From assembly GCA_963925895.1 (NCBI GenBank), contig CAWUVH010000003.1:62001-126000 (forward strand): a stretch of DNA of 64,000 bases, written 5' to 3'. Below the pieces are notes generated by a model, which ran no database searches, was not told the origin of the DNA, and saw nothing but the letters and a program-made list of their open reading frames with translations. Position numbers and translations under genes: made by a program. This DNA comes from Eutrophovita sp913057845. Lineage in GTDB: Bacteria > Pseudomonadota > Gammaproteobacteria > Burkholderiales > Eutrophovitaceae. Shown here piece after piece: positions 27,304 to 36,040 of this stretch. Positions within the stretch are counted from its first letter, which is position 1. Each line of letters opens with the position of its first letter.

Positions 27304-28465
27304 GTTTGATTGCCACCTCTCGTCGTATACCTTCTCGATTAGCATGTCCTTGAATGTCAACAAGGGCGTCTGCTTCAACTTTAACGGTTGTGGCTCCCGG
27401 TCGAATCACAAACTTACATTCCGCCTCCAACGTTTCTGTGGCGCAGTTCTTTTTCCATCGATCAAGGGTCATGCGGCTCAAAATCTGATAGCGCAAACCA
27501 ATCGTTGATGTTTCAAAAAAACAAGCATCGAAAACCTGATCGATCTGAGCGGTCTCTGCAAGAACACGAATTGTTATTGTCAACCGCCCTTTTTTCCCGA
27601 ACGTTGCCACCTGAGTAACATCTAGAACCGTATGGATCGAACGAATATGATCTAACCCTATCGCTAAGTCCTCAGCACTTTGGTCATCTACATCAAAGTC
27701 AATTTGATAGATCACATTCTGCGAGCTATCTTCTTGGTCAGAAGCCGATAGCATCAACGCTCGTAAGACATTACTTTTTTTTGATAAAATCTTAGTCCCA
27801 AAACCCGTCCCTGAAGCAACTAGCTTCCCCGCCTGTCCTGGACCTGTTTGTTGTGGCTTGAGATACGCCAAAATCGCAGCACCGGTCGGGGTGATTCGCT
27901 CCCCATCGAGACCATCATCATCAAAGGAAAATCCCTCCAACAGCTTAACCGTCGCTGGGGTGGGTACTGGCAAAACCCCATGACTAGTGTCGACTGTGCC
28001 CCGCCCAAGTGGCAGCGCACTTACGGACCAATTTGCTGAGAGCTTATGAATCAAAAATGCCGCGCCAACAATGTCCGCAATAGAATCCCACTCCCCCACT
28101 TCATGAAAACTAATAGTCTCTACAGACTTACCGTGAACGGCCGCTTCGGCCTCCGCCAAAAGACAAAATATATCGAGTGCGATTTGCCGTACTTGAGGAT
28201 CCAAATCTGACCCCGTTAACATATTTCTAATCTTCGAAAATAGTGTGTGATGATGCTCATGAACACCTAACTCATCAACACTGAAACGAGTCCCTGTGAG
28301 GGCAAAGTCCGAATGCGGCAACAAAGATAGTCCTACCTCTTGGGGTAAGCCTGCAATGCGAATGGCCGCACACATGTCACCGTACCATTCTGGTTTAGCG
28401 TCCAAGATGGCAGCGATAAACATATCTCCCGCAACACCCCCGATGGGATCTAAATGAACTCTCAT
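27284..28465 (-). CDS. larC: Nickel insertion protein LarC (pyridinium-bisthiocarboxylate nickel chelatase)
   Basis: CTP-dependent nickel insertase that completes the nickel-pincer nucleotide. 393 residues from the ATG at 28465, preceded by GATGAGG; an upstream TTG at 28483 is less likely. The N-terminus LDPIGGVAGDMFIAA, the His-rich HEHHHTLF near residue 74, FHEVGEWDSIADIVG and TPTGAAILAYL match LarC. In Lactobacillus plantarum, larC is split and joined by frameshifting; here it is one uninterrupted frame. It sits 41 bp downstream of larA. Confidence 0.93.
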   Translation of the reverse strand: MRVHLDPIGGVAGDMFIAAILDAKPEWYGDMCAAIRIAGLPQEVGLSLLPHSDFALTGTRFSVDELGVHEHHHTLFSKIRNMLTGSDLDPQVRQIALDIFCLLAEAEAAVHGKSVETISFHEVGEWDSIADIVGAAFLIHKLSANWSVSALPLGRGTVDTSHGVLPVPTPATVKLLEGFSFDDDGLDGERITPTGAAILAYLKPQQTGPGQAGKLVASGTGFGTKILSKKSNVLRALMLSASDQEDSSQNVIYQIDFDVDDQSAEDLAIGLDHIRSIHTVLDVTQVATFGKKGRLTITIRVLAETAQIDQVFDACFFETSTIGLRYQILSRMTLDRWKKNCATETLEAECKFVIRPGATTVKVEADALVDIQGHANREGIRREVAIKHGASGD

Positions 28466-28506
28466 TCTCAACGCCTCATCCAAGACTTAACAACGCTCTA
28501 AAACCC

Positions 28507-29829
28507 TCAAGCGTGAGCGTGTGTGCGCGGAGCCAACATCGGATAAATTTTTCCTTTGGCATCAAACTTCATCGCCTCTGGCTCTCCCACAATCTCGAAC
28601 TTATCAGGGTTGCTTTGAATATAAGGCAACAGCGTTTCAGATACATGTAAATCCATCACTTCAAGTGTCGTAGAAATTCTGACAATTTTCGCATCTGCCG
28701 GCTTCACTCTAACTACCGTCTTCACGACAAGCTGTATCGCTTCCTGGTCGTTATTCATGATAATGGGTATAGCCGCCCCGTCTAAATACATTGATGTGAT
28801 TACGTTGGCATACGTCTTGGCAATATCAAGTTCTCGATACACATCCATCGTGATCACATCAGCCGCCCCCAAACCAGTAGCGTTGCCGTGTGTTTCCGGC
28901 GTGAGCCCCAATACTGCAATTTTTTTAACGTATGGGCTCATCTCCCAATCGACATCACGGCAATTACGCCCTGTTATATTGGGATCCATTCCTGCCCCAG
29001 ATATATTTTTCCCAATCTTTTCTACAATTAACACATCAATATCTTCAAATTGTAATTTTGGCATCAATTCTTTTGCCCGCGCCAATAACAACGGCTCTCG
29101 CTCTATCACCTCTTCACTCGGAACAATTTCAATTAGTGCTGTGTCATCTGCGGCGTTTTCAACCATGGCGACGCCGAATAGAAAATTCTTCTTCTCCATA
29201 ATGATTTTTGCGACTTTTGGCAGCAACACCCCGAACATATCCATGCCGTAAGTATGCAGCGTTGACGCACCAATAATTTTCCCCATACCAATGGTCAACA
29301 TTTTAACGATGCCTGACTCTATAGGTGCTCTGAAATTTGTATGCGGCTTAATACGACAAACTAATGCGACAGCATCGGCTTCCGAAGCCAGTTTATCCAT
29401 GTAGATCGGCATCCCATCATCGGCCTTCCCGATCTCCACTACCTCCATGCTGGACTTGACTGGACAGCCTATAAACGCTTCCGTCACACCATAACCATCC
29501 AGCACTTCTTTTTGCCCCTCAGCCGTGGCGCCACCATGGCTGCCCATCGCCGGGAAAACAAATGGCTTTCCGCCAAGTAATTTGATTTCATCCACGACAG
29601 CTTTTACGCATACGGCAATATTGTTTACCCCTCTGGAACCGACACCCAATGCTATGGTCATTCCAGGTTTAACCATCGATTGGATACCCGGCTTCTTGAA
29701 TTCCTGAGCTACGGTTTCGCTAACACTGCTTATTTTAGACAGCTCAAATTTCTGTCTCACATGCACCATTCGTGGCAGAGGAACGTCTAAGCCTCCCGCT
29801 ATATTTACATCGATTCGATCGCCAATCAT
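28507..29829 (-). CDS. larA: LarA-like nickel-pincer-dependent 2-hydroxyacid racemase/epimerase
   Basis: 440-residue LarA-family (DUF2088) protein. Candidate cofactor and catalytic residues keep nearly the spacing of lactate racemase: R66 (GSRG), H98 (GSHGG), H163 (KPHT), K176 (SGIVK, the presumed covalent pincer lysine) and H192 (TLHTYG). The recalled lactate racemase equivalents are R75, H108, H174, K184 and H200. A strong AAGGGG site precedes the ATG. The rest is divergent from classical lactate racemase, and LarA homologues act on varied hydroxyacids, including malate and gluconate. The divergent sugar-acid dehydratase suggests an aldonate substrate, but this is not shown. Confidence 0.87.
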   Translation of the reverse strand: MIGDRIDVNIAGGLDVPLPRMVHVRQKFELSKISSVSETVAQEFKKPGIQSMVKPGMTIALGVGSRGVNNIAVCVKAVVDEIKLLGGKPFVFPAMGSHGGATAEGQKEVLDGYGVTEAFIGCPVKSSMEVVEIGKADDGMPIYMDKLASEADAVALVCRIKPHTNFRAPIESGIVKMLTIGMGKIIGASTLHTYGMDMFGVLLPKVAKIIMEKKNFLFGVAMVENAADDTALIEIVPSEEVIEREPLLLARAKELMPKLQFEDIDVLIVEKIGKNISGAGMDPNITGRNCRDVDWEMSPYVKKIAVLGLTPETHGNATGLGAADVITMDVYRELDIAKTYANVITSMYLDGAAIPIIMNNDQEAIQLVVKTVVRVKPADAKIVRISTTLEVMDLHVSETLLPYIQSNPDKFEIVGEPEAMKFDAKGKIYPMLAPRTHAHA

Positions 29830-29950
29830 CTCGCCACCCCTTTATTATTCATCATGCCCGAAAAAAACCAACCTGAATATTTGTCCTTATTTTATCTCAG
29901 TATCTCTATTCAGGCGCTGTGACTTAATATATAAGGAATCAAACACTTCC

Positions 29951-29962
29951 TTGTATTTACAA
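29951..29962. promoter_or_regulatory. Palindromic candidate operator in the larA/dehydratase divergent region
   Basis: TTGTA-TT-TACAA is a perfect 5-bp-arm inverted repeat in the 203-bp gap between the divergent larA and dehydratase genes. It lies about 22 bp upstream of the -35 box of the dehydratase promoter. Its TTGT...ACAA shape resembles sites of FCD-type GntR regulators, which often control sugar-acid genes, but no regulator gene is adjacent. Confidence 0.3.
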
Positions 29963-29983
29963 CTGGTTTATTTTGACTGTCTG

Positions 29984-30012
29984 TTTATAGTATGCCACGG
30001 TGGTTCTATAAT
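29984..30012 (+). promoter_or_regulatory. Candidate sigma70 promoter for the IlvD/Edd dehydratase
   Basis: A perfect TATAAT at 30007-30012 is preceded at 17 bp by TTTATA (four of six). Transcription would start about 14 nt before the ATG at 30033, leaving a very short leader with only a weak GAAG ribosome site. Confidence 0.45.
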
Positions 30013-30032
30013 CATAGGCGTCGTATAGAAGA

Positions 30033-31766
30033 ATGCTGAACAATAAAAGAAAAAAAAGCTCTGAACTTCGCTCTCATCGATGGTTCGGCCCACAAAGCCT
30101 GCGCGCTTTTGGGCATCGATCCCGAACCCTACAAATGGGTTTCAGTCGGAAAGACTACGAGGGCAAGCCCGTTATTGGGATCCTAAATACTTGGAGTGAG
30201 CTGAGTCACTGTCATTCCCATTTTCGAGAGAGAGCACAAGACGTAAAGCGAGGAGTGTGGCAGGCGGGAGGATTCCCCGTTGAGATACCAGTGATGTCGT
30301 TAGCTGAGGTTTATCAAAAACCAACAACTATGATGTATCGCAACTTACTTTCCATGGAGGTTGAGGAAATCTTGCGATCGTACCCGATTGATGGGTGTGT
30401 TCTTATGGGCGGCTGCGACAAAACTCCACCAGGCTTGCTGATGGGCGCCTTAAGTATGGGGCTGCCTAGTATATTTGTGCCTGCCGGCCCCATGCTTCGA
30501 GGAAACTGGCACGGCAAAACGCTGGGGTCTGGATCTGATGTCTGGAAGTACTGGGACGAACTGAGAGCTGGGAATATCACCGAGGACGATTGGCAAGATA
30601 TCGAGGAGGGTATCGCCCGCTCGGTCGGCACATGTATGACCATGGGAACCGCAGCGACCATGACTAGCATCGTGGAAACGTTAGGGTTTTCGCTGCCCAA
30701 TGCATCAACAATTCCGGCTCCAGATTCAAATCATCCGAGGATGGCATCAGACTCAGGTCGCCGAATCGTGGATATGGTTTGGGAGGATCTCACGCCTAAG
30801 GATATTTTGACATGGCCATCAATTGAAAATGCTGTTCGTGTGTTAATGGCCCTCGGCGGCTCTACCAATGCGCTTATTCACCTGATAGCAATTGCTAAAC
30901 GAGCCGGGTTTAGCATGCCTCTCGAGCTCTTTGAACAACTTGGAAAAAGTACACCGTATTTAGTCAATATGCGCCCATCAGGGGAGTACCTCATGGAGGA
31001 CTTTCACTACGCAGGCGGGTTGGCGGCTCTACTTCAAGAAATGCGGCCCTTACTGCATTGCGACGCCTTAACTTGCACGGGAAAATCCTTGGGAGAGAAT
31101 ATTGAACGTTTTAAGATATTTAATCATGAGGTTATCAAACCCCTAGGGCAGCCGATACTTGCTGAAGGCGGTTTAATTATTTTGAAAGGCAATCTTGCTC
31201 CCAACGGGGCAGTCATCAAAACCTCCGCGGCAACTCCGGCGCTACTCAATCACCGCGGCAAAGCAATAGTTTTCGATGATTACAACGACATGGAGCGGCA
31301 ATTAGATGATCCAGACCTGGATGTGGACGAAAGCTCCATTCTTGTTCTCCGAAATTCGGGTCCTCAAGGGGGCCCCGGCATGCCAGAATGGGGGATGTTG
31401 CCAATCCCCAAAAAACTTGTTCAAAAAGGAGTCAGGGATATGGTTCGAATATCCGATGCTCGGATGAGCGGCACGAGCTACGGGACATGCGTCCTTCACG
31501 TATCCCCCGAATCATGGGTCGGCGGACCACTCGCACTCGTCAAAACTGGCGATGTAATTGAGCTAAATGTTACAAACCGTGAAATCAATGTTTTAATATC
31601 AGACGAAGAAATGGAAGCACGACGACAAACATGGTCCCCTAAAATCAGAAAATTTAAGCGGGGTTATGGTCAACTATTTACAGAGCATGTTCAGCAGGCA
31701 CACGAAGGTTGCGATTTCGACTTTTTAAGTAGTGATGCGGCGACCGATGATCCTGAAATCCACTAA
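30033..31766 (+). CDS. IlvD/Edd-family sugar-acid (pentonate-type) dehydratase
   Basis: 577-residue iron-sulfur dehydratase of the IlvD/Edd family. Cluster cysteines are C60 (SHCHSHF), C128 (GGCDKT) and C201 (GTCMTMGTA), with the metal-site lysine K130 and the catalytic serine S479 in DARMSGTSYG. These positions almost match those recalled for L-arabonate/D-xylonate dehydratases (about 580 residues), rather than housekeeping IlvD or Edd. It would convert a 2,3-dihydroxy sugar acid to a 2-keto-3-deoxy acid. It diverges from the lar operon and precedes a serine-glyoxylate aminotransferase. No kinase, aldolase or transporter for a full pathway lies nearby. Confidence 0.85.
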   Translation: MLNNKRKKSSELRSHRWFGPQSLRAFGHRSRTLQMGFSRKDYEGKPVIGILNTWSELSHCHSHFRERAQDVKRGVWQAGGFPVEIPVMSLAEVYQKPTTMMYRNLLSMEVEEILRSYPIDGCVLMGGCDKTPPGLLMGALSMGLPSIFVPAGPMLRGNWHGKTLGSGSDVWKYWDELRAGNITEDDWQDIEEGIARSVGTCMTMGTAATMTSIVETLGFSLPNASTIPAPDSNHPRMASDSGRRIVDMVWEDLTPKDILTWPSIENAVRVLMALGGSTNALIHLIAIAKRAGFSMPLELFEQLGKSTPYLVNMRPSGEYLMEDFHYAGGLAALLQEMRPLLHCDALTCTGKSLGENIERFKIFNHEVIKPLGQPILAEGGLIILKGNLAPNGAVIKTSAATPALLNHRGKAIVFDDYNDMERQLDDPDLDVDESSILVLRNSGPQGGPGMPEWGMLPIPKKLVQKGVRDMVRISDARMSGTSYGTCVLHVSPESWVGGPLALVKTGDVIELNVTNREINVLISDEEMEARRQTWSPKIRKFKRGYGQLFTEHVQQAHEGCDFDFLSSDAATDDPEIH

Positions 31767-31844
31767 GCGAAGTTTTACTTAAAATTTTATTTTCAAATTA
31801 ATCGCAAAAACTTTCTGGAGTGCATTCTCCCTCACGACTATTTG

Positions 31845-31854
31845 ACCGATCGGT
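31845..31854. promoter_or_regulatory. Short perfect palindrome upstream of sgaA-like gene
   Basis: ACCGATCGGT, a 10-bp perfect palindrome, lies 9 bp before the ATG of the aminotransferase in the 96-bp gap after the dehydratase. It could be an operator, but a single short palindrome is weak evidence. Confidence 0.2.
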
Positions 31855-31862
31855 AACTGCAT

Positions 31863-33038
31863 ATGCCCACTCATCGTCCTGGTAGACACTTTTTACACAT
31901 CCCAGGTCCAACCAATGTTCCTGACCGAGTGCTCGCCGCAATCTCTAAACCAACGATTGATCATCGAAGTGAGGAATTTGGTGAGCTTGGACTAGAAGTT
32001 TTATCTAATCTCCAGCGCGTATTCCAAACAAATCAACCCGTATTTATGTTTCCCGCTTCTGGCACCGGAGCCTGGGAGGCGGGCCTGACCAATGTATTAA
32101 ATGCTGGGGACTCCATCCTTGTATACGAAACCGGATACTTTGCGGCTCAATGGAAGCGCCTCGCAACTAAACTGGGGTTTGATGTAAAAGTCATTGAATC
32201 TGATTGGCGTACCGCAGTTGACCCGTCTCGTATCTATGACTACCTTATAAACGACTCAACTCAACGCATCAAGGCAGTTTGTGTCGTTCATAATGAAACG
32301 TCGACCGGGGTAACCTCCGACATACTGGCAGTAAGAAATGCCATCGACGACGCCAAACATCAAGCACTTTTGTTGGTTGACACCATTTCCTCCCTAGCAT
32401 CCATCGACTATCAACACGATGCGTGGCGCGTGGATGTGGCTATTGGTGGGTCACAGAAGGGGTTGATGCTACCCCCGGGCCTGTCTTTTAATGCTGTCAG
32501 TGCTCGCGCACTAACGCTTCATGCTGAGTCTCAATACAACCGTGGTTATTGGGAATGGGGCGACATGTTGCTTCATAACGAGAAAGGGTTTTTTCCTTAT
32601 ACGCCAGCAACAAGCTTAATTTTTGGTTTACAAGAGTCTCTAAAAATTATTTTGGATGAAATAGGACTCGACACTGTTTTCGGCAGGCACGCTCGTCATG
32701 CGGCCGCAACAAGAGCAGCGGTTGCACACTGGGGACTTGAAACAGTGTGTCGCGATCCCGCCGCTTCCAGTAATACACTTACCGCCGTGATGACGCCGTC
32801 CGGAGCAAGTGCGAACCAACTGAGACAAAAAATCCTTGATAAATTTGATATGTCTCTCGGCACCGGTCTGGGTAAATTTAACGATCAAGTTTTTCGAATT
32901 GGTCACTTGGGGGACCTAAACGATTTATCGTTAGCTGGTACTTTGTCTGGCGTTGAAATGGGCCTCGCGCTCTGTGCTATCCCTTTCAATAAGGGGGGGG
33001 TTTCTAAAGCCCTTGATTATCTGATGCGCTTTGATTAG
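31863..33038 (+). CDS. Serine-glyoxylate aminotransferase (SgaA-type, class V)
   Basis: 391-residue PLP enzyme that should transfer the amino group of serine to glyoxylate, giving hydroxypyruvate and glycine. The start RPGRHFLHIPGPTNVPDRV is very like SgaA of serine-cycle bacteria. FPASGTGAWE, HNETSTGV and LVDTISSLASID follow, and the PLP lysine is K199 in IGGSQKGLM. It lies 96 bp after the dehydratase on the same strand and ends by overlapping the convergent sua5 stop by 4 bp. It is distinct from the AGXT-like enzyme at 13.7 kb. Other serine-cycle genes are not present here. Confidence 0.88.
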   Translation: MPTHRPGRHFLHIPGPTNVPDRVLAAISKPTIDHRSEEFGELGLEVLSNLQRVFQTNQPVFMFPASGTGAWEAGLTNVLNAGDSILVYETGYFAAQWKRLATKLGFDVKVIESDWRTAVDPSRIYDYLINDSTQRIKAVCVVHNETSTGVTSDILAVRNAIDDAKHQALLLVDTISSLASIDYQHDAWRVDVAIGGSQKGLMLPPGLSFNAVSARALTLHAESQYNRGYWEWGDMLLHNEKGFFPYTPATSLIFGLQESLKIILDEIGLDTVFGRHARHAAATRAAVAHWGLETVCRDPAASSNTLTAVMTPSGASANQLRQKILDKFDMSLGTGLGKFNDQVFRIGHLGDLNDLSLAGTLSGVEMGLALCAIPFNKGGVSKALDYLMRFD

Positions 33039-34000
33039 GCCAAATGAGCCGCGCGAGTAAGCCGATCTCGGATTCCATCCCACGGGCTCATTTCTGGCAC
33101 TGCTTCAACGATGATTAACTCGGCGCCACAACTATCTAATTCTCTCAATCGTTGATATAAATTTTTAGCGTAATCATTAGGTTCTTGAGACGCAATTATT
33201 GCCGTTATATTATGGCTCGCCCCAAACGATTTTTGAAACGTTAGCAAGGCTAGTGCATGTGATCCCGCATTTTGTTCTAAGTATCGCCTAATTTCCTCCG
33301 CCCCAAGAAGCCTTAATTTGGTTCTTGGCGCATAGTGTGATGGCAAGGTCCCAGGAACTCTTGGCAAGTTAAATCCAGCGCTCAAAACATTCCCAGAAAT
33401 CTCTTTAGAGACGCTCTCTCTATCAATCATTCCGGGCCTTAACATGACCGGTGACTCCCCATCGAATCCGATAATGGTCGACTCTATACCCACGGCACAG
33501 GGTCCTCCGTCGAGAATCAGACTAACCTCCGGCCCAAAATCTCGATCAACATCTTCCGCCCTAGTTGGAGACAACCGACCAAATTTATTCGCTGAGGGGC
33601 CAACAATACCTCCTCCAAATTCTTTTAACAGGTCGATGGCGACAGGATGACTTGGGAACCTAATTGCGACTGTATCCTGACCACCCGTGACAATGCGGGG
33701 AACTTTATCGGAGGCTTCCAAAACAAGGGTTAATGGTCCAGGCCAAAAACGGGCAACTAAGTCTCGAGCTACGCGAGGAATATGTATAGCGAATTCATCC
33801 AAAAGGCTCTCAAACCCAATGTGAATGATCAAGGGGTGGTCAAGTGGCCGGGACTTGGCCTCATAAACACGCTTGACCGCTAAGGGGTTTAGGGCATCAG
33901 CACCCAGGCCGTATACAGTCTCCGTTGGAAAGGCCACCAATTGTCCATCCTTCAGCAAACGCCCTGCCTCCTTGATACTCTTGGTAATCCTTTTACTCAA
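33035..34000 (-). CDS. Threonylcarbamoyl-AMP synthase (Sua5/YwlC long form)
   Basis: Makes threonylcarbamoyl-AMP from threonine, bicarbonate and ATP for the t6A37 modification of tRNA. At 321 residues it is the long Sua5 form: an N-terminal YrdC domain (VAFPTETVYGLGADA, KSRPLDHPLIIH, PGPLTLVLEA, VAIRFPSHP) plus a C-terminal Sua5 domain (PGTLPSHYAPRT). The start appears to be TTG at 34000, behind a good GAGGGGA site. It follows purC by 19 bp, as in other betaproteobacteria. Confidence 0.93.
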   Translation of the reverse strand: MSKRITKSIKEAGRLLKDGQLVAFPTETVYGLGADALNPLAVKRVYEAKSRPLDHPLIIHIGFESLLDEFAIHIPRVARDLVARFWPGPLTLVLEASDKVPRIVTGGQDTVAIRFPSHPVAIDLLKEFGGGIVGPSANKFGRLSPTRAEDVDRDFGPEVSLILDGGPCAVGIESTIIGFDGESPVMLRPGMIDRESVSKEISGNVLSAGFNLPRVPGTLPSHYAPRTKLRLLGAEEIRRYLEQNAGSHALALLTFQKSFGASHNITAIIASQEPNDYAKNLYQRLRELDSCGAELIIVEAVPEMSPWDGIRDRLTRAAHLA

Positions 34001-34019
34001 AGTCCCCTCTTAAAAAGAC

Positions 34020-34913
34020 TCATTGCGTCAGTAACATTAAAGCTTCTTTGTACTTATCGGACGTTTTTTGGGCAATATCATCTGGCAAACAAGGCGGGGG
34101 CGACTGCTTGTCCCAACCCGTTGATTCAAGCCAATCGCGAACAAATTGCTTATCAAAAGATGGTGGGCTCGCTCCAATAGCGTATTTGTCCTGCGGCCAG
34201 AATCTTGAAGAGTCTGAGGTCAACGCTTCATCAATAAGGTAAAGTTCTCCATCCGAATCAGTTCCAAATTCAAATTTCGTATCTGCAATAATGATTCCTC
34301 TCTCAAGAGCGTAAGTTGCCGCCTCTTCGTATAGCTTACATGACACCTCCCGGATTCTACTGGCGTAATTTTGTCCTATTTTTTTCACGACTGATTCAAA
34401 CGCTATATTTTCATCATGATCGCCAAGATCAGCCTTCGTCGATGGCGTAAAAATAGTCTGCGGCAATTGCTGCGCCTGTTGAAGGTTGGGAGGCAGAACA
34501 ATACCGCAAATACTCCCCGTATTTCGATATTCCTTCCAGCCAGATCCCGCTAAATAACCACGAACAATTGCCTCCACTGGGAGTGGCTTCAGTCGGCGCA
34601 CGACCATAGCGCGACCGTCAACTTGTTCAAACTCACCGTCAGTTAAAAATTCTTTAGGTGAATGGTCTAACCAATGGTTGGGAATAAGATGCGATAGTTT
34701 TTGAAACCAAAACACAGATAATTCGGTTAATAAACAACCCTTACCTGGTATTGGGTCGGGCAACACCACATCAAACGCTGAGAGTCGATCTGTTTGAACA
34801 ACTAAGAGACGCTCGTCGTCAATTTTATAAATGTCTCTAACTTTCCCGCGATAGAGAAATTCTAAAGAGTTAATTTGTGTCTCAAAAACTATATTTCTAT
34901 TATTCACCATCAC
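34020..34913 (-). CDS. purC: Phosphoribosylaminoimidazole-succinocarboxamide synthase
   Basis: SAICAR synthetase of purine synthesis, joining aspartate to CAIR. The 297-residue protein belongs to the longer PurC type. It shows YRGKVRDIYKID at the ATP site, VVRRLKPLPVEAIVRGYLAGSGW, and FEFGTDSDGELYLIDEALTSDSSR. The frame opens with GTG at 34913 in a GTGA overlap with purK; an ATG at 34910 is an equal candidate. The order purE-purK-purC-sua5 places it last of the purine genes. Confidence 0.96.
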   Translation of the reverse strand: MMVNNRNIVFETQINSLEFLYRGKVRDIYKIDDERLLVVQTDRLSAFDVVLPDPIPGKGCLLTELSVFWFQKLSHLIPNHWLDHSPKEFLTDGEFEQVDGRAMVVRRLKPLPVEAIVRGYLAGSGWKEYRNTGSICGIVLPPNLQQAQQLPQTIFTPSTKADLGDHDENIAFESVVKKIGQNYASRIREVSCKLYEEAATYALERGIIIADTKFEFGTDSDGELYLIDEALTSDSSRFWPQDKYAIGASPPSFDKQFVRDWLESTGWDKQSPPPCLPDDIAQKTSDKYKEALMLLTQ

Positions 34914-36040
34914 TCCTGCCGCAATATTTGCTTAATCTCCTGAGACAGCAACAGCGCGCGATCAAGATCCGAATCAACGACCGTTAAATGTCCCATTTTA
35001 CGTCCTGGCCTAGGATCCTCTTTGCCATATAGATGGAGTTTAACGCGATCATCTTGCAAAACGCGATGCCAATTAGGCTCGCCGTTTCGCCACAAATCTC
35101 CCAGGAGATTAACCATCACGGCTGGGGTATATTGTCTCGGCCTCACTAAAGGTAATCCACTCGTTACACGAACTTGTTGTTCGAACTGGGAAACACTACA
35201 AGCGTCCATCGTATAGTGTCCACTATTATGTGGCCGTGGCGCGATTTCATTTATAACTAAAGCACCGTCATTCAAAATAAAAAACTCCACACACAGTATC
35301 CCGTTATATTGCAGCGCCTCGGCTAACGATATGGCTAGCTGTTCTGCCATGGAAACGATCTGTTCAGCAGCTCGTGCTGGAGCAATCGTTACATCTAATA
35401 TGCCTCCGCTGTGCTGGTTTTCTGCGACGGGGAAAACTGCTGTGTCACCTGTGTGATCACGAGCAACAATAACCGACACCTCTGAATGGAGCGGTAAAAA
35501 TTGTTCAAATACACAAGGCACGCCTCCGAGTTTTTCAAACCCGATTTTCAGCTCGGATAAATTGTTAACTAACAGCTGACCTTTGCCGTCATAACCAAAA
35601 CGACTAACCTTCAAAATTCCTGGAAAACTTATGTTGTGAGGAAAATGATTAAAGTCGTCCGCATGGGTAATTACAGCATGCGGCGCAACCCGAAAACCAT
35701 GATTATGAAGAAAAGTTTTCTCCCGAATACGATCCTGCGCAATCTCAACAGCTTCCGCATTAGGACTTACTGAAACTAAGTTATCAAGAAACCGAAGGCT
35801 GTCGGCTGGAACATTTTCAAACTCCGTAGTCACCGCCAAAGTGACTCGTGCTAATTCGCTAAGCGCATCTAAGTCATCATAATTAGCTTGTATGTGCCTC
35901 TCTGCGACACGACCCCCTGGACTAGACTGATCGGGATCTAATACGGCAACTCGGTAACCCATGGTTTGCGCCGCCATCGTAAACATTCTGGCAAGCTGTC
36001 CACCCCCGAGGATTCCTAACCAAGATCCTGGCTGAACCAT
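34910..36040 (-). CDS. purK: N5-carboxyaminoimidazole ribonucleotide synthase
   Basis: ATP-grasp enzyme converting AIR and bicarbonate to N5-CAIR. The 376-residue protein begins LGILGGGQLARMFTMAA. It has the ATP-grasp KVSRFGYDGKGQLLV segment and EIAPRPHNSGHYTMDA, both typical of PurK. One-base contact with purE upstream (stop and start share a base) and a 4-bp overlap with purC show tight coupling. Confidence 0.97.
   Translation of the reverse strand: MVQPGSWLGILGGGQLARMFTMAAQTMGYRVAVLDPDQSSPGGRVAERHIQANYDDLDALSELARVTLAVTTEFENVPADSLRFLDNLVSVSPNAEAVEIAQDRIREKTFLHNHGFRVAPHAVITHADDFNHFPHNISFPGILKVSRFGYDGKGQLLVNNLSELKIGFEKLGGVPCVFEQFLPLHSEVSVIVARDHTGDTAVFPVAENQHSGGILDVTIAPARAAEQIVSMAEQLAISLAEALQYNGILCVEFFILNDGALVINEIAPRPHNSGHYTMDACSVSQFEQQVRVTSGLPLVRPRQYTPAVMVNLLGDLWRNGEPNWHRVLQDDRVKLHLYGKEDPRPGRKMGHLTVVDSDLDRALLLSQEIKQILRQE

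Noticed and set aside
28757..29251. Open frame of 164 codons on the plus strand opposite larA
   Set aside because: Low-complexity, Ser/Ile-rich product with no recognisable domain, fully antisense to a well-supported gene.
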